This document shows positions 37,452 to 50,674 of a stretch of 64,000 bases of DNA, in pieces; position 1 is the stretch's first letter; each line of letters begins with the position of its first letter. The notes beneath the pieces are model-generated. The model had not been told where the DNA came from, did not search any database, and was given only the letters and a program-made list of their open reading frames with translations. The stretch is from Eretmocerus hayati (lineage: Eukaryota; Arthropoda; Insecta; Hymenoptera; Aphelinidae): positions 27,602,405 to 27,666,404 of the forward strand of contig CM056743.1 in NCBI GenBank assembly GCA_029851415.1, given 5' to 3'. Position numbers and translations under genes: made by a program.

Positions 37452-39180
37452 ATTAGCGTTATTGCCTCTCTAGCTACCGCTCCTTCGGCTTGTAGACTTT
37501 CTTGATGAGACGAGGGCTCCTAAGACGCTTTCTTAGCTCAGAAATGATGTTTATGAAATGATGGGAACTGTTCAATTCATGCTATGGAAAGAAGAGTTCT
37601 TACGATGTTCGGAAGATGACAATATGTTGAACCGGTGCCTATGATAGTTATAACCGCTCACCAGCTCATCTGGACACTCACTATTCAACCTGTCCCCCCA
37701 GCCACCCATTCATCAACCTATCCACTTACAGAAACTACCATGCCCACACCCATAAGCCACATGGCCGCGTATTATATTCAAGACAGCAAAGCCCAGCCCT
37801 GACTCGACCAGACCGTCCAAGACTATTCCAAACTATTCCAGGCCATACTTGACCATACCTAAACGTCTTCGACCCCTAGACCGTTCCAGGTCATTTTACA
37901 CGATCCCATACCGTTCCAGAAAGTCTCAGATAGTACCAGATGAATTCGGACCATTCCAGATCGCCCTGAAAAAATTAGAACGTCCCGAAGCGTGCGAGAC
38001 TGTTCCGGACCACGCTAGAACGTTTCAGATCGTACCAAACCGTTTTTGACCGAAACGGAACGTCCAAAATTATAACGACCCAATCCAGACCGCATCAAAC
38101 ATTTCCAAACGATTCCCGGCCAAACCAGACCATCCTAGACCATTCTAGAACGTACAACGCCGTACAAGGTTGTGCCAGCCTGGAACGTCCTTGACCAACC
38201 CAAACCACCCGAGACAGTCCCAAACCACTCAAGGACTTCCCAGCCCATACCAGAATGTCCTTGACTATTCCAGACCATACCAGACTGTATCAGACCATCC
38301 AAGACCATTTCTGACCATACTAGACCTTTTAGAACCAGTCAAGCCCGTTTCTACCCATATCAGATCGTTCCCGACTATTTCAGACCATCCTGGACCACCC
38401 AGATATTTCCGAATAACCCAAGGTCATTTCAGACCATACCGGTCGCCCTCCGCTGTTAAAGACCTGCCCAGACCATCCCGGGTCATCTCAAACCGCTGTA
38501 AGAACTTCAAGCAGTTTCAGACAAGACGGAAAAGTCTTCGACCGCTCCAGACCGTACCCCACCATTCTACAACGTTTCAGATCATCTCAGACATGACCAG
38601 AACGTCTCAGAACATACCAGACCATTTCAGTCCTTTCCAGACCATCCCTGACATCCCCCGAACTTCTCCGATACCACAAGTACGTCTCAAATCGTATCAA
38701 ATCATCGTAGATCGTACCAAAGCGTCCCAGACCATAGCAGAATGTTCCAGATCGCACAAGACCATTCGGTCCTTTCCAGACCGTCTCGGATCATACCAGA
38801 ACGTCTCAGACCATAGTAGAACGTTCCAGATTGTACCAGACCGTTTTTGATCGTTTCAGACTGTGACAAGCTGTACCAAAACATCCCTGATCATACCGAA
38901 CCAATCCAGACCGCGACAAACCGTCTCAAATCATTCGAGGCAATATGAGATTGTCCCTGACGAATCCAGACCATCCATGTTCGTCCCAGGCCATTCTAGT
39001 TCTTCCCATACCGTCCCTGACCATACCAGAACATCTCAGATCGTACCAGACTGTTCCAAACCGCACTAGAACGTCCTATAGATCATACCAGAACGTTGTG
39101 GACCATTCCAGACCATTCCGAATCATTCTAGGCCGTTCTAGACCATACCTGAACAAAATTGTGAGAAATCTCATTATGAC
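37452..39180 (+). mobile_element. non-autonomous element with 11-bp minisatellite (copy 2)
   Basis: It starts with the module TAGCGTTATTGCCTCTCTAG and a GCTTGTAGAC block shared with copies 1 and 3. From about 37800 to 39165 it is a long run of degenerate 11-mers of the CCAGACCRTTC / CATACCAGAAC type, more than 100 units. Because 33 is divisible by 3 and 11, the run reads open and repeats an 11-residue pattern (SRPFQTVPDRP-like), giving spurious frames of up to 226 codons. The right-hand terminal module was not found. Confidence 0.65.
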
Positions 39181-41136
39181 GCTTTAGATGACCGAGGTAA
39201 TGTGCGACGTTCTTGAATGTTTTATGAGATTCTACGTGCATTGCCCTTAATTAAAACCTCCATAGAAGTGATTTGAGTCAAGGATGAAATATCTATCCGT
39301 GTTTAGATGGCCTCGATCCCTATGAGTTAAGCAAATATATTTGGGTTATAGTTTGAATTCGAACGAGGAATCGTCGAAAATTCTCTTCCTGACTGTAAGC
39401 GCTCGAATTTGCACCAAACTCGATGAAATTTATTCTGAGATTGCAGAGAAATCCACGGCACGTAGCGCTTTATTGAATTGTATTACAAGTCTTTTTGTTT
39501 AAAATCCATCTACAATCCATCAATTGGATCAGACGATGGTGCAAAAATTAGTTGGACCTTTTGAACATTGTAAATAGTGACGAGAGCAACCCTTGACTTT
39601 ACTCAACTTCATCCGCACCACGAGCACACCTATACTTCAGTAATCGCTGAATGTAAATTGATGATAAAAACGAGTCTCGAAGGTGCATGTGTTGCAGAAG
39701 TCAAACTTGAGCGATGACAAACTCAGCTTATAAGCTGAAAATGAGAGGATTCAATTGCATTCCATGCATTGAATTTCTCATTCTCTTAATCAAATCATAA
39801 GGACCCTATATTGGTCAGAAACAAGTTCAATATGCCTCATCACTCGCTAACTCAACTTTTCTATATCTACTTTCTCAAAAAAAAAAAACGCCGATAAGCG
39901 AGCATCTCGATACCTCATCGTGAATTCAGGCCAGAGCAACCTCCTTGTCATCGTGGCGCCCAACTCTAAAAGACTCACGGCAAGGCACTTGTGTTTTCAT
40001 TGTTTCAAACTCTGAACGACTCTTTCAAGCGCATCTGCCGATGAACTAGTCTTCTCCGCAGTAAATGCCCACCACTACTATCAAAAGACACTATTTCGAA
40101 GCCTCTGCGTGAATTTCAATCGGCATCTTATCTTTACTACGACCTAACTTACACTAAGACTACATCATCAGTGAAAACGTATGTATGTGTATAAATGATA
40201 CAGTAAAAAAGATGAGGGTGGGCTATATATAGAGGCTTAGCCACATTGAAGAGCCTATCGAGTGCTTCAGTGGATCGTGATCAAGTGGACCTCCATGGCG
40301 AGGACAATGCGGCTGCACGTGAGCTACACTGTTAGACTATATAACGTATTGTATACCAATGACGATGAACTAAAGTACTCTTTTTTACTGTACCCGGTGT
40401 CTATATTATTGCTCTTTTGTCCGGGTAACGGTTTTGCGGTTAGAAACGCGTGCCAGGAAACTGACGGTGCAACTATCGCGATCATCATCACCACCTACAT
40501 GTATAGAGTGGTATAGGGTTATACGGAGTATTTCTAAGATCTTGGTCGAGTTTTTTTGGTCAATGGTTTCTAAGTATGGGTGATTCTTTGGGCTCGAGTC
40601 ACGCTTTCCCGAGCTTTGATTTTCCGCGCCTCTTGATTGGGATCAAGATTTTCCCTGGGTTGACTGAATTTTTGAAAAAATACTGACTGAAGGGATTTTT
40701 GGTGAAAGGGATTATTGCTTCATCAAAAATCTTACGTCAAATTGAAACAGAGACTGAAATTTTGGCAGATTTTAATGTTGTCGATTCCATTTGCAAGTCG
40801 GACAAAAACTGCCAACTCGATTAAATTCTCGAAATTCATGTGAGTGCTAAACAGGCACATCATTGGTAACTCATAGCTCCTTGGCCAAGATTTTATGCTC
40901 GATGGTTCATCGATATCGATCTGCAGACAAGTTGGGAACTTGGGTCGCGTCGGATTTCTTAAAGATTAAGGAAAATTCAAATGGTTCCGGAGCGAGTATT
41001 GGCAAATGGAATGACGGTGCGTGATGATAATAGTGTTCATGATATTGAAGAATCCACGGATAGAGTGGTCCCAAAAGCATAATGTTACATTCATCAACGT
41101 GAAAACTCTAGGGACGGTAGAATTCATGGACTACAA
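39181..41136. other. no confirmed gene; one candidate promoter
   Basis: Nothing is supported here except the TATA-box candidate at 40224. Confidence 0.4.
40224..40231 (+). promoter_or_regulatory. candidate TATA box and initiator
   Basis: TATATATA is followed about 40 bp later by TTCAGTGG, an insect-initiator-like word. An ATG at 40294 then opens MARTMRLH and meets a donor-like CAC|GTGAGC, or reads on to 40516. Neither the short first exon nor the longer open frame matches a family I know. It could be a real promoter whose further exons I missed. Confidence 0.35.
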
Positions 41137-42520
41137 GCATTATTGACTCTCTCGCTCCCGGTGGTTCCGCTTGTGAATGTTTTTTATAGTTCAGAGGCCC
41201 TTGAAAGATTTTTTTAGCTCAAGAAAGGTATTTGTGGAATGATGGGTGATGATAAAAAGGTTCCTTATGGAGTTCGTAATGATGACATTTTGTTAAACTG
41301 GTGACACCAACAGTTATAACCTCCCTCCAGCCCGTCTAGCTACCAGTGGGTGAATCAACCTACCTACCCACCAAATCTCCCGCGCTCTCACCCACATAAC
41401 TTATAAGACCACGAATTATGATTCAACCAGCTCAGCTTAGCTTAGACCACTATGTCCGAAACCATTTCAGACCATACCAGACCGTTTCAGATCGCCCTAA
41501 GCCATTGCAGACCATTTTTAACCATTCCTGACCGTCCCCAGGCCGTACCAGACCATTCGAGATCGTACCAGAACGTTCGAGATCGGGACAAACCTTTTAA
41601 AACTATTCCAGACCGTTCCAGACTGTATCAGAAAGTCCCAGATCGTACTAGATGATTTCAGACCGTCCAACACTCCCAGATCATATCAGACTATTCCAGG
41701 CCGTACCAAACCATTCCAGACCGATTTAGACCGTTCCATACCGAACCAGACCGTTTATCCACCCGGCGACCTAGACGCATATTTACCAACCCATCTACAA
41801 TCGACCCACCCATGACCCACATGGCTACTCTTTATCCTTCACTTTTTTCGTAAGCAACCCGATATTATTTTATTTTCCAAATTTTATATCAACTATCAAG
41901 TAAACATTCTTTCACGCGGGGTTGTTCAAGGGTTTCCTTCAAAAATATATGTGGTGTGGTTGCCTATTTAGAGGGGTAACATGTAATAATACGTGGCAGT
42001 ATGAGACATGGGAGGGTTGGTGAGCGGGTCAGTGGGTGGTTGAGTGAGTAGAGGGGTGGGCAGGTGATGGCTGGATGCGTCGGTGGCTGTGTGGGCGGAC
42101 GTATCGGTAGGTAGGAGGGTGGATGGGTGGATTGATGAGCGGATGTGTCATTTGGTTGGTGGGTGGGTGGGTGGAAGGGTGGGTAAGGGCATGGGCATGT
42201 GGAACGTTGGATGGCTGGATGGGGCGGTGGGTGGATGGGCAGATGTTTCGGTAGGTGGATGGGTGCACTGTTGGACGAGTTGTGGAGGTGGATGAGTGGG
42301 TGGAAGGATATAATTAAGTAAGTGTGTGTGTTGGCGGAATGGTGGACGGAGGGGAGGGGGGCAAATGAGTGGATGGGTTGGTTTTTTAGTCTCATCAATT
42401 GACCAACTCTCAAAATCCTAATAATATCCTCTTTGAATTGCAAAAGCATTTTAGGGGTGTATGACTTATCGGCCACATCTACAAGCAGAACGGGCGTTAG
42501 CGAGATAGGCAGTCACCGCT
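41137..42520. mobile_element. non-autonomous element with internal minisatellites (copy 3), both ends present
   Basis: The terminal module is present at both ends in inverted orientation: about 41137-41180 (TATTGACTCTCTCGCTCCCG ... GCTTGTGAATG) and about 42455-42520 (reverse complement TGCCTATCTCGCTAACGCCC ... GCTTGTAGATG). Between them lie an 11-bp CCAGACC-type minisatellite (about 41450-41760) and a GGGTGGATGGGTGG-type minisatellite (about 42005-42310). This copy best shows that the minisatellites belong to a TIR element. The ORFs inside are repeat-derived. Confidence 0.65.
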
Positions 42521-43834
42521 ACTTTGTATCATTTGATTGGGAAATTATTTCATATGTTGTAATCCGCTATAAATGTTCTGCATTCTATTCATGATTCTAA
42601 CGATAAGTTTATTCTCATGGTGATCCCAATTATCAAGAGCCATCTTTCGTTCACTGATATGACCTGTTATCTACTGAGTCTCTTGTCACGCCATTGTTTC
42701 AACCAAATGTTGAATTGAATAAAACAAAGAAGAGAAGTAAACTAGTTTATGATCGACAGGACTTGTATTGATGAATTCTATGAGCTGCACCTATCTGACA
42801 AGTCTCGATATTTTTATAGATGATCATATCATTATTTTGCAGCAGGTGACTTATGCTTCCAAATACCTTCAAACAACTCTTACATTCACACCAAAAGTTT
42901 TACCTAGAGGGATTTCTTTCACTCTTGCACTCAAGTCTTAGAATTATTTTCATCGTGACATTTTACTGACGCCTTTCTTGTATAGAACACGGTTGAGAAA
43001 ATCGAAAAGTACTTACTCACCTTTACGCCGTCAGGAAATATCAGACTTCCGGGTGTCATAACTCAAACTTCAACGTAATTTAGCCCTTCAATACACAGTT
43101 GCAAGATGAAACTGTTTATGCATCTCAGGTCAAGAGCCCGAAAAAGATTTTGACAACGAGCCAAGCCAAGGGAAGTCACCCACAACCTCAGATTCTCTCT
43201 TATTTGCTGCAGATCCATACTGTACGTACTTGAGGTGTTATCATGATTCAGGAACCATTTATGCAAGTCACCGTCTCTAGAAGATAGCAAGACGTCGACG
43301 TAAACGAATGGCGTCTTATAGAAGCATGTCTCCCTCGCATTCTATATTAATTATGCGTCATTTTCAAGCCCTCGGTACTGATAAATTTGTGATACTATTT
43401 GCTCATGCAAAGTCTTCCTTCCCGCTGTATAAGGGAAGGCATCTAAATCCTATTATGCCTAATCGAATTCCTCTCATCGGGAGCTTCTCATAGTTTATCG
43501 AATCGGCTTGCGCTTGAAAATGACGAATAGATGGGTGTACTTAGCGAGATATTTAGTCGTTCAAGATGCTGCGATGTAGTCTGCGAGTTTTGATTTATGA
43601 GACCGTAACTTTCATGAAAAGGAAGTGGAAGGTTTCAATTCATGAGATTTGGAGGCAAAGTCTTGGATACTTCTTTCCTGGTCTTTATTCCACGGAGCTC
43701 AGTGCATTGATCTATTTTTTGGTGCGAGGGAGAGAGGTAAATGAATTTTACACCAGTACCTTTCGCGCAATAGTGAAAATTGCTGTCTTTTACTTGAGAT
43801 GTCATATATATAAGCGAGGAAATTTTCGTAACTC
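42521..43834. other. no gene seen
   Basis: AT-rich sequence without a supported exon or repeat. Confidence 0.45.
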
Positions 43835-44105
43835 TGGGCCCGTATTGTAAATTTTGCGGTAAAATTTTCCGACAAAATTTACCGCAAAATTTGCCGGCAT
43901 CGGTGGGGCTCAGTCGGTATAACCTGGCTGCAGTTTGCCGGCGCGGTTTGCCGTATCTTTTCACGGCAAACGCTATTGCCGCATAGGCAAACTGCAGCAA
44001 TAGCGGCAAATCTTACAGGTTACCGACTGATCCCCACCGATGCCGGAAAATTTTGCGGTAAATTTTGCCGGAAAATTTTACCGCAAAATTTAGAATACGG
44101 GCCCA
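43835..44105. mobile_element. palindromic MITE with TGGGCCCGTA ends
   Basis: The ends TGGGCCCGTAT and ATACGGGCCCA are exact inverted repeats. The arms of about 120 bp are rich in TTTTGCGGTAAA / TTTACCGCAAAA words and enclose a small loop around AAACGCTATTGCC. There is no coding content. The target duplication is not clear. Confidence 0.85.
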
Positions 44106-44490
44106 GTTCAACCTTGCACTCACGATCAATCTATCCCCTTCAGGTGCTTGCAATTGATATCTATCTAATTTTATGGTAATAAATGTATACACCTTTGATT
44201 GTAAAAAATCATCCCGTGAGATTAAATATCAAGAAGTGTCAATAACATTGAACTGACAGATTACAAATTCACCGAACTCCAAAAATTCATACAATATTTA
44301 TATGAACCAAACAGGTGTCAAACTGTGCACACAACTGTTGCTCCATTTTTGAGACTAATGTCCACGGTTGTAATGATGTCAGAGATATGACGAACCATTT
44401 TCGTGTATTGGAATTGAACACTGCATAGAAGTGAAAGGATTTTTATTTGATAGGATCTTCAAATTTCTTCAAATATTTTCCGTACATAAC

Positions 44491-47400
44491 ATGGGTAAGC
44501 TTCATACAAATTTACTCTGACCGTAGCCAAGATATAGCTACATTTGGACAATATTTCCGATCGAAATTTTTGTACTTGGTAATTCATCATGAGTAAAACA
44601 TCAGTTAACTAGTCTAATTTAATGCATTCATTCCTTAGTTAAATTTGGTGTGAGACTGGTTGCTTCAATTACAATCTGTATTCTACATGGTAATCTCCAC
44701 GCTTCGCCTGATGAGACCTCTCCATCGAGTACCCCAAGTGAGTTGAATCTTCATTAATTATTAATTAATCCCCTTTAGACATTGTTTAGTGGACCATTGA
44801 CACCATACGCATCGACAGATTTGTCATAGAATTATGTTAGATTCATAGCCGCAACGAATCAGTAGACGTTTCTCAAAAAACGCAGACAACGGGTTCACAA
44901 AATCGCGTGCTGAGCTAAGTGAGCTATGTGAAGAATCAAACGGAATACGTCATACACTGTAAAAAAAAAAAAAAATTGTGGAAAACCACCAAAAACTGTG
45001 GTTGTGAGGACATTATGACATTCCAATGTCTGACGTAATCATGTGTGAGTCTTTTCGGAGCATTTCGTCCAGAAACGCCACCAGGGAGCTTTAGAACAAA
45101 GTCCGAAGAGATTTCTCTATCAGTGCTACGATTCAATAATACCAAAAAATTTTTTCCAATTTTTTCCAAATCTCCCATAGGCCCTTGGGGCCATCAAAAA
45201 CCCGTTCTGGGCCTTTTTATGCCTGTTTTGGAAAAGCATACTTTTGATTCATCTCAATTTTTTGACAAATTTGAGCGTATTTTCTTATGTTGAAGACAAG
45301 TACTTTCAAGAAAAAAAAAAAAAAAAAAACCCAAAATCGATCCTTGAGCCTTGCGAATTCTCGGAGCCGTTTGCTGGAAGCAGATTTCAGGGGTTTTCGC
45401 ATGGTTTTCAAACTGACCCCTGGACCTCGCTTTTGCTAGAAAGGAGGAAGTCAATTTTCACGAGTCGTCACTCTAAAGGCGTTGAAAAAACCTAAAATTT
45501 GACTACTGGTAAAAGTTGATTATCGTTCATTCCATACGAGATACAGTCGATGAATTTGAACAGCATTGTAGAAATGTCAATCTTCCAGCCCATTTTACAA
45601 AAGTCTTATTTTTTATTTTTGACCTAGAGGCAATGTGAAAACAATTGTCAACATGGATGCCATTGATATCAATAAGAATCGGGTTGGAAAAATCATCTCG
45701 TGATATTTTTCCAACGTTTGGAAATTCCATCCATGGCCGAATATCTCGCGAATATGCATCCGTATGAAAAAATATGCATCAAATTGTGTGGAGCTGCACA
45801 AAGTATCCCGAAAGAAGTATGCGTGAGAACTTCCGCAGGCATGCCTTAATCCAGAAGCGAGCTGTGGGTTTTATCGAAAAAGTCAAAAATGGTCCGTATC
45901 TTGGCTAATCGAACGCAGACGAACGTGAGAGGGGTTTTACTCATTCTAGCTCACAAATAAGATTAGAATGTGGGTGCAATCATGATATTCTGACTCAAAT
46001 GAACCCAATCTGCACACGATCTACATCGACATCACGATGTGAGCTCGAAAGTCGGTCGAATATCCATCAATATTATAAAAGGCCACCCGAGTGTAGATAA
46101 AATGTAACGGCCATAAGCCGGAGAGTCACCATCACATGTCTTGCAGTCTTGCAACCATATGAAAGGCAGAATCTTACTCTTTCCAACAATTTGACTAATC
46201 AAACTGACATAAGACGCGAAAAATTTCTGCCATATTAATCCGATTACAATAATTTCAGTCTCGTCATTCTGACAAGCCCGAGCGGATAAACTGGGGCGAA
46301 ATACTTCTAAATTTTGAACCTTCCACTGGGAACCTCATTTCTTATATATGTTTTCTGAGAGTTATTTGGATCGCCCTTAGATATTTCCATGGATAGTACG
46401 TGGTGCAAACTAGCACCAACACTTCACGCGAAACTTTGGAGGAATCGAATCCTTAGATTCGAATATTCGATATAAACTAGTCGATCGAATATCCATCAAT
46501 GTTACCCCATAACCTTTGTAGAGTTTGAGGATAGTCAATGGAAAATAGCCTAAGAATATCACTGGATAAATTTCGTGCCACCTTCATGCCTATTCCTTTC
46601 ACACGTAACCCAGATATCATTATGAAATTTCTTTTGGTAAACCTGAGGACAGAATCTCCGTTGGCTCTTTTGCATTCAGCATGATTTAATCATAATTATG
46701 CTTCACATTTCCAGTTTCTAGGATTCCAGATGCTTGTAGCCTTGAAGAAATGCAAATTCTCCGTCGTTTGGAGAGACGAAATGAAGAGTTGATGGAACTG
46801 GAGCAAAGTTTGCGAAGAGAATGGTTAATAAACCTCAGTTCTCAACCAGGTATTCGAGAACAAGGATTAGAGCCCAGGCTGACAACCACTACTTTACTAC
46901 CATTACCAAGTAACTAATCAAAAAATCATATCAATGCCTAAAGTGCTAATTTTATGTATTGATTATTGACATCTCTTCAGTTCGGAATCTGGGTCCATCT
47001 GAGGCAGCAAGAGCAAGCTTGGATAGAATAAGAGCTGAACTGATTGCGAGACTGGAACGGTTGGAAGCTGTTACAACGTATTATCAACGCGTTGGGTGGG
47101 ATCAGTGTGAAGGAGGCCCGTGTCACAGTCATAGAAATGGTGAGCTCTTGAACACGTGACACTAAAATTTTAATGTATTTTGCAACTTTCAACATCGATA
47201 TTCCTCAAATCTTGATTTGATGAAACAATTTGGGAAGCGTATTTGAATTGAGCAGCTCAAGTCGTCTAAAATGATTTTGAGTGTGTAAAACACAGTTTTA
47301 TATTATTTATACGCTGGGCCTACATTAATGAATTTTGACATTTTCATTAAAATAATGGAGACCTATTGAAGAGCATAATTCTGCTATCGTCCCAAGTATC

Positions 47401-47653
47401 ATTTCATGACAAGAAACTTGAATATACATATTTTGACTTGTGTGTACATATTTTTCCAGTGCCAACCGGATTACCTGGAATATCACTGCGAATGTTAGCA
47501 GCGATGCACGCCGGTCACTTTCAGAATATGTGTAATATACAGGTGGAAATAAGAGAGAATCTTCGCCAAGTACGTGAGCAAATAGAGCAACTCAACCACG
47601 TGCCATCAACCCTGAGATGCTCAAGTATCACTTCCTATCAATCTGAAATGTAA
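44491..47653 (+). CDS. orphan secreted coiled-coil protein A, five exons, 216 aa
   Basis: The coding exons are 44491-44494 (ATGG only), 44639-44737, 46715-46909, 46981-47139 and 47460-47653. All introns are phase 1 with GT-AG ends (ATGG|GTAAGC, CCAA|GTGAGT, CCAA|GTAACT, AATG|GTGAGC). The sum, 651 nt, is an exact reading frame. Residues 1-23 form a signal peptide (VRLVASITICILHGNLHA) followed by an acidic/Ser/Pro linker. Charged helices with heptad character lie at about 43-72, 107-131 and 177-198. The signature is YYQRVGWDQCEGGPC (133-147), and further cysteines are at 42, 177 and 206. The paralogue B downstream shares exon sizes and phases, which strongly supports this model. The family is not recognised and the function is unknown; extracellular location is inferred. 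The tiny first exon would defeat ordinary ORF finding. Confidence 0.82.
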
Positions 47654-47908
47654 AGAAAAATGAAGAAACACTTACGGATCAAAATTTTCCCAATTTATGT
47701 TTACCGTTACTGAAAAAAAGGTCTTCAGCTGCTTGATCGAATGCAGCTTATCCGGACAAAGTGTTCAAGTGTCTCCGAGTACATTAAATCAGCCCCTAGT
47801 GGAAATACGTATTAGGTCGTATCCAAAAAGAACAACGAAAGAATGACAAGCCTAATGTAGAAACATTCTCTGTTGAATCTGCAATGATAATTGTATTCGA
47901 TCAAACTC

Positions 47909-47914
47909 AATAAA
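47909..47914 (+). terminator. candidate polyadenylation signal of gene A
   Basis: AATAAA lies 256 bp after the gene A stop codon and is the first exact match I noticed there. A GT-rich element is not obvious downstream. Confidence 0.45.
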
Positions 47915-48978
47915 GTCGTGAAAGTCTCTAGGTCAATGAATTGGAGGCATATGATAGGTCAATAAGTTGGTCGATGGATAGGTCATATGGAAGGTCACCA
48001 ATTCGACGGATCGATAAGTCCCTTGGCAAAGCAGTAATTTGATGGGTTATGGGGGTCTTTCACTCGGTGTAACTCGCAAACGCTTTGTCTTCTGAGATTA
48101 TAATGGAGTAGTTACACCGATCCGATGTTCCGAAGATGAGTCGATTTCCATAATATCTAAGCCATGTACTATGTCAACTCGTGAGCTAAATGCCTTTAGC
48201 ATAGCATCTCTGGGTAATTTCAAGTTGATCGATCGAATAAATGGCCAAAAAACATCAGAATCTTGACCTCGGGTTTGTCTGGATATTCTGTTCAAATATC
48301 GACCCCTGAGGATTTTCTGATTTTGACAGGTATAGATGCTGTGAAGTTTGCTGGAGTAGCACTGAAGCCCCATGAAGATTCGTAACAGGGACTTGAACGA
48401 AGATTTCTGATCATATAATTGAGCCAAGGCTCATCTCCCAATACTCGGGCTGAGGCTCACGACTGAATACATTCGTGATCGAATACTTCGAATTGCTAAT
48501 ATAATTGATTAAGCACTACGTCAAAACTTGCGACTGATTATTCATGTTTAGTTTGTTGCTTGTGTTTTTGGGCTAGTAATCCTGAGCAAGTACTTTCATC
48601 AAGACTCGTTTGAGCACTTGAGTTCGTAACCCTGAATCGATCACGAGTCTCAACTGACATGATCGACCAGGACTACTAGCTTCATTACTAGATAATGTTC
48701 CAATGCAATTGCCTAAAGATTTCACAAACTTGGAGAGGTTTGAGCCAATTCTTGAAGGAAAACTTCTGGTAGTAAAGAAATTTCGTCCATTCGGTGCTTA
48801 TTTTCTGCTTGGTCGTGGTCAAGATTTGTTTTCTCTAAGAGTTATGAGAGTCATGAGACTTTCATCGCATTTGAGAAAATGAAGTATGAGAGGGTTCTCT
48901 TAAAGAGAAGATTTTACGAAAAATCGATTGCGTGTATTCAAAGGCTTCACAATGACGACTAAACTTTGAAAGTCTGCG
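47915..48978. other. no gene seen
   Basis: This contains a short GGTC-rich stretch (about 47930-48020) and a small inverted repeat GGTGTAACT / AGTTACACC near 48067-48120. No exon is supported. Confidence 0.4.
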
Positions 48979-48982
48979 TTAA

Positions 48983-49363
48983 GGCGATGCGGTCACCGTG
49001 CACCCTGACCATGAACCTTGAAAATACACCTTTTATAAAAAGTTTGATGATTCAAAGTGTGAGATGAGTTGTCGAATACTTCTTATTGTCCAACTTGTAT
49101 TCTTCAATCCGTCGCTTAGCCCAATTCACAAGAGAATCGGAGGAAAGTGGGAATAACTCGGCCGCGGGAACCTCCTAACCTATAATATACGCACATTTTC
49201 ATTCCCAACTTCCTCCGATTCTATTGCAATTTGGGCTTAACGGAGAGCGAACAAATCTAAGTTAGATGATAACAAATATTAGTGCGCTCGTCGTTTAGCC
49301 CAAATCGCAACAGAATCGGAAGAAGTTGGGTATGATTTTCAGCTTGCAGGTGACCGCATCGCC
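48983..49363. mobile_element. MITE with exact TTAA duplication, 381 bp
   Basis: Exact TTAA lies at 48979-48982 and 49364-49367. The ends GGCGATGCGGTCACC are exact inverted repeats. Inside, a module TTAGCCCAAWTYRCAASAGAATCGG occurs near 49116 and 49296 in direct orientation and near 49205 inverted. TTAA targets are used by piggyBac and Kolobok-type elements; the ends do not settle which. Confidence 0.8.
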
Positions 49364-49367
49364 TTAA

Positions 49368-50674
49368 GGCCATTCCGGAGTCCCAGCAGAACCGCAACCA
49401 GACACGCACCGGCGTATTTTCTGGTTGCGGCTACATGCAATGATTCTGAGAGCGGAATTATTATTTATACGCTTTCATTAGAATCGAATAAGTTGACCAG
49501 TAGATATCATCCCGCCTTCCAAATCGTAGTTCACGAAGCTACACGAAAATTCGTGTCAATCTGTTTCGTAGGAAACGAGAGAACCTGGAAACTAGTAATG
49601 GGGTCTGAACACGGAGGTGTCTCACCAATTCATGTTTATCATCTATCAACAAATCATTTTCGGCCAAAATGAGATAACTACCGCCTGTGTATTGGAATTT
49701 CCAATCGAATGAGCTCTCCCACGTCAAAAAGTTCTAAATCCCCTTCGAAAAAACCTGGAAGAGGTGTGAGCATCGAGCATTATAACCCACTCAGTGTGCC
49801 AAAGAATTATGAATCTCTTCGGATATAATGCATATTTTTTGACGTAAAACATCTCAGCCGATTGGAAATTTTATGATGCATCTTTTGCGTTGTCACTGTT
49901 GGGCTAGAAATAAGAGGTTGGGATGCAATAAGGAAAAACAGCTTTACATATTTTCCGATCGCATGCAATGCGGTCGACGCGCCATCTATTGAGTGAAAAA
50001 ACTGGATTTCCTCCGGACTGGACTCAAAATTGTGCATCGTAAAGACATACGTACCTGAAAATTGATCAACTGAAGATCTCTGCACTCGTAGGAATAGTAT
50101 TCTGACTTCGAATACTACTTATCCGTAAAAATAATGTGTTCAATATCATTCATTAGTCTTATCGCCTATTCAAACAGTTTGCTCCGATCTGTGGTTACGA
50201 TACAATTAAGATATTCAGTGACTCTCTCGTTATTCCCTCGCACGTAGAATTAGAGGTGTTCGAAAATCTATATCAGTGTATATTTTTAATCAATCATACG
50301 ACTAATTCCAAAAAAGTTTGTGCGATTCCAATCAGATAGGAGTGTATTTTCGTAAACTTTATCCATTCCAAGGAATATAGAGTCTCTTTACTCTTTATTT
50401 CTATGGTGGGAACGGTGATTTTGAGAATCTCATTGGTCATATGAAAGCAAACAGTGAAAATTAATGACGCATTGTCACAAAGAACAAAGAAATACTTTAG
50501 TGTGTCAATTCTTTCAAAATCCACATCGATAAAATAAATACCAATGAGCAAAGTGAAACAGCACTGTGTGTGAATTATTTGTAATGAAAATTTGAAAAAT
50601 CTTTCGAAGAAACATCGTGAGAGCTCAAAACCTCAGATTCACAGACTCTACTTTCTCGAAACGGCTGTAACATA
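49368..50674. other. no gene seen; presumed upstream region of gene B
   Basis: No exon was found. The stretch GCAGAACCGCAACC near 49384, with flanking words, also occurs near 26171, so it is probably a dispersed repeat. An AT-rich patch (ATAAAATAAATA, about 50530) might serve as a TATA element for gene B, but this is weak. Confidence 0.35.

Noticed and set aside
38170..38850. 226-codon frame with repeated SRPFQT-like blocks
   Set aside because: It is a product of the 11-bp minisatellite (33 bp makes 11 codons) and similar frames occur in every copy.
41964..42476. 170-codon minus-strand frame rich in Pro, His and Thr
   Set aside because: It is the reverse reading of the GGGTGG minisatellite in the copy 3 element.
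49384..49440. GCAGAACCGCAACC-type stretch also found near 26171
   Set aside because: It is shared over only about 45 bp, too short to define an element; probably a fragment of a dispersed repeat.
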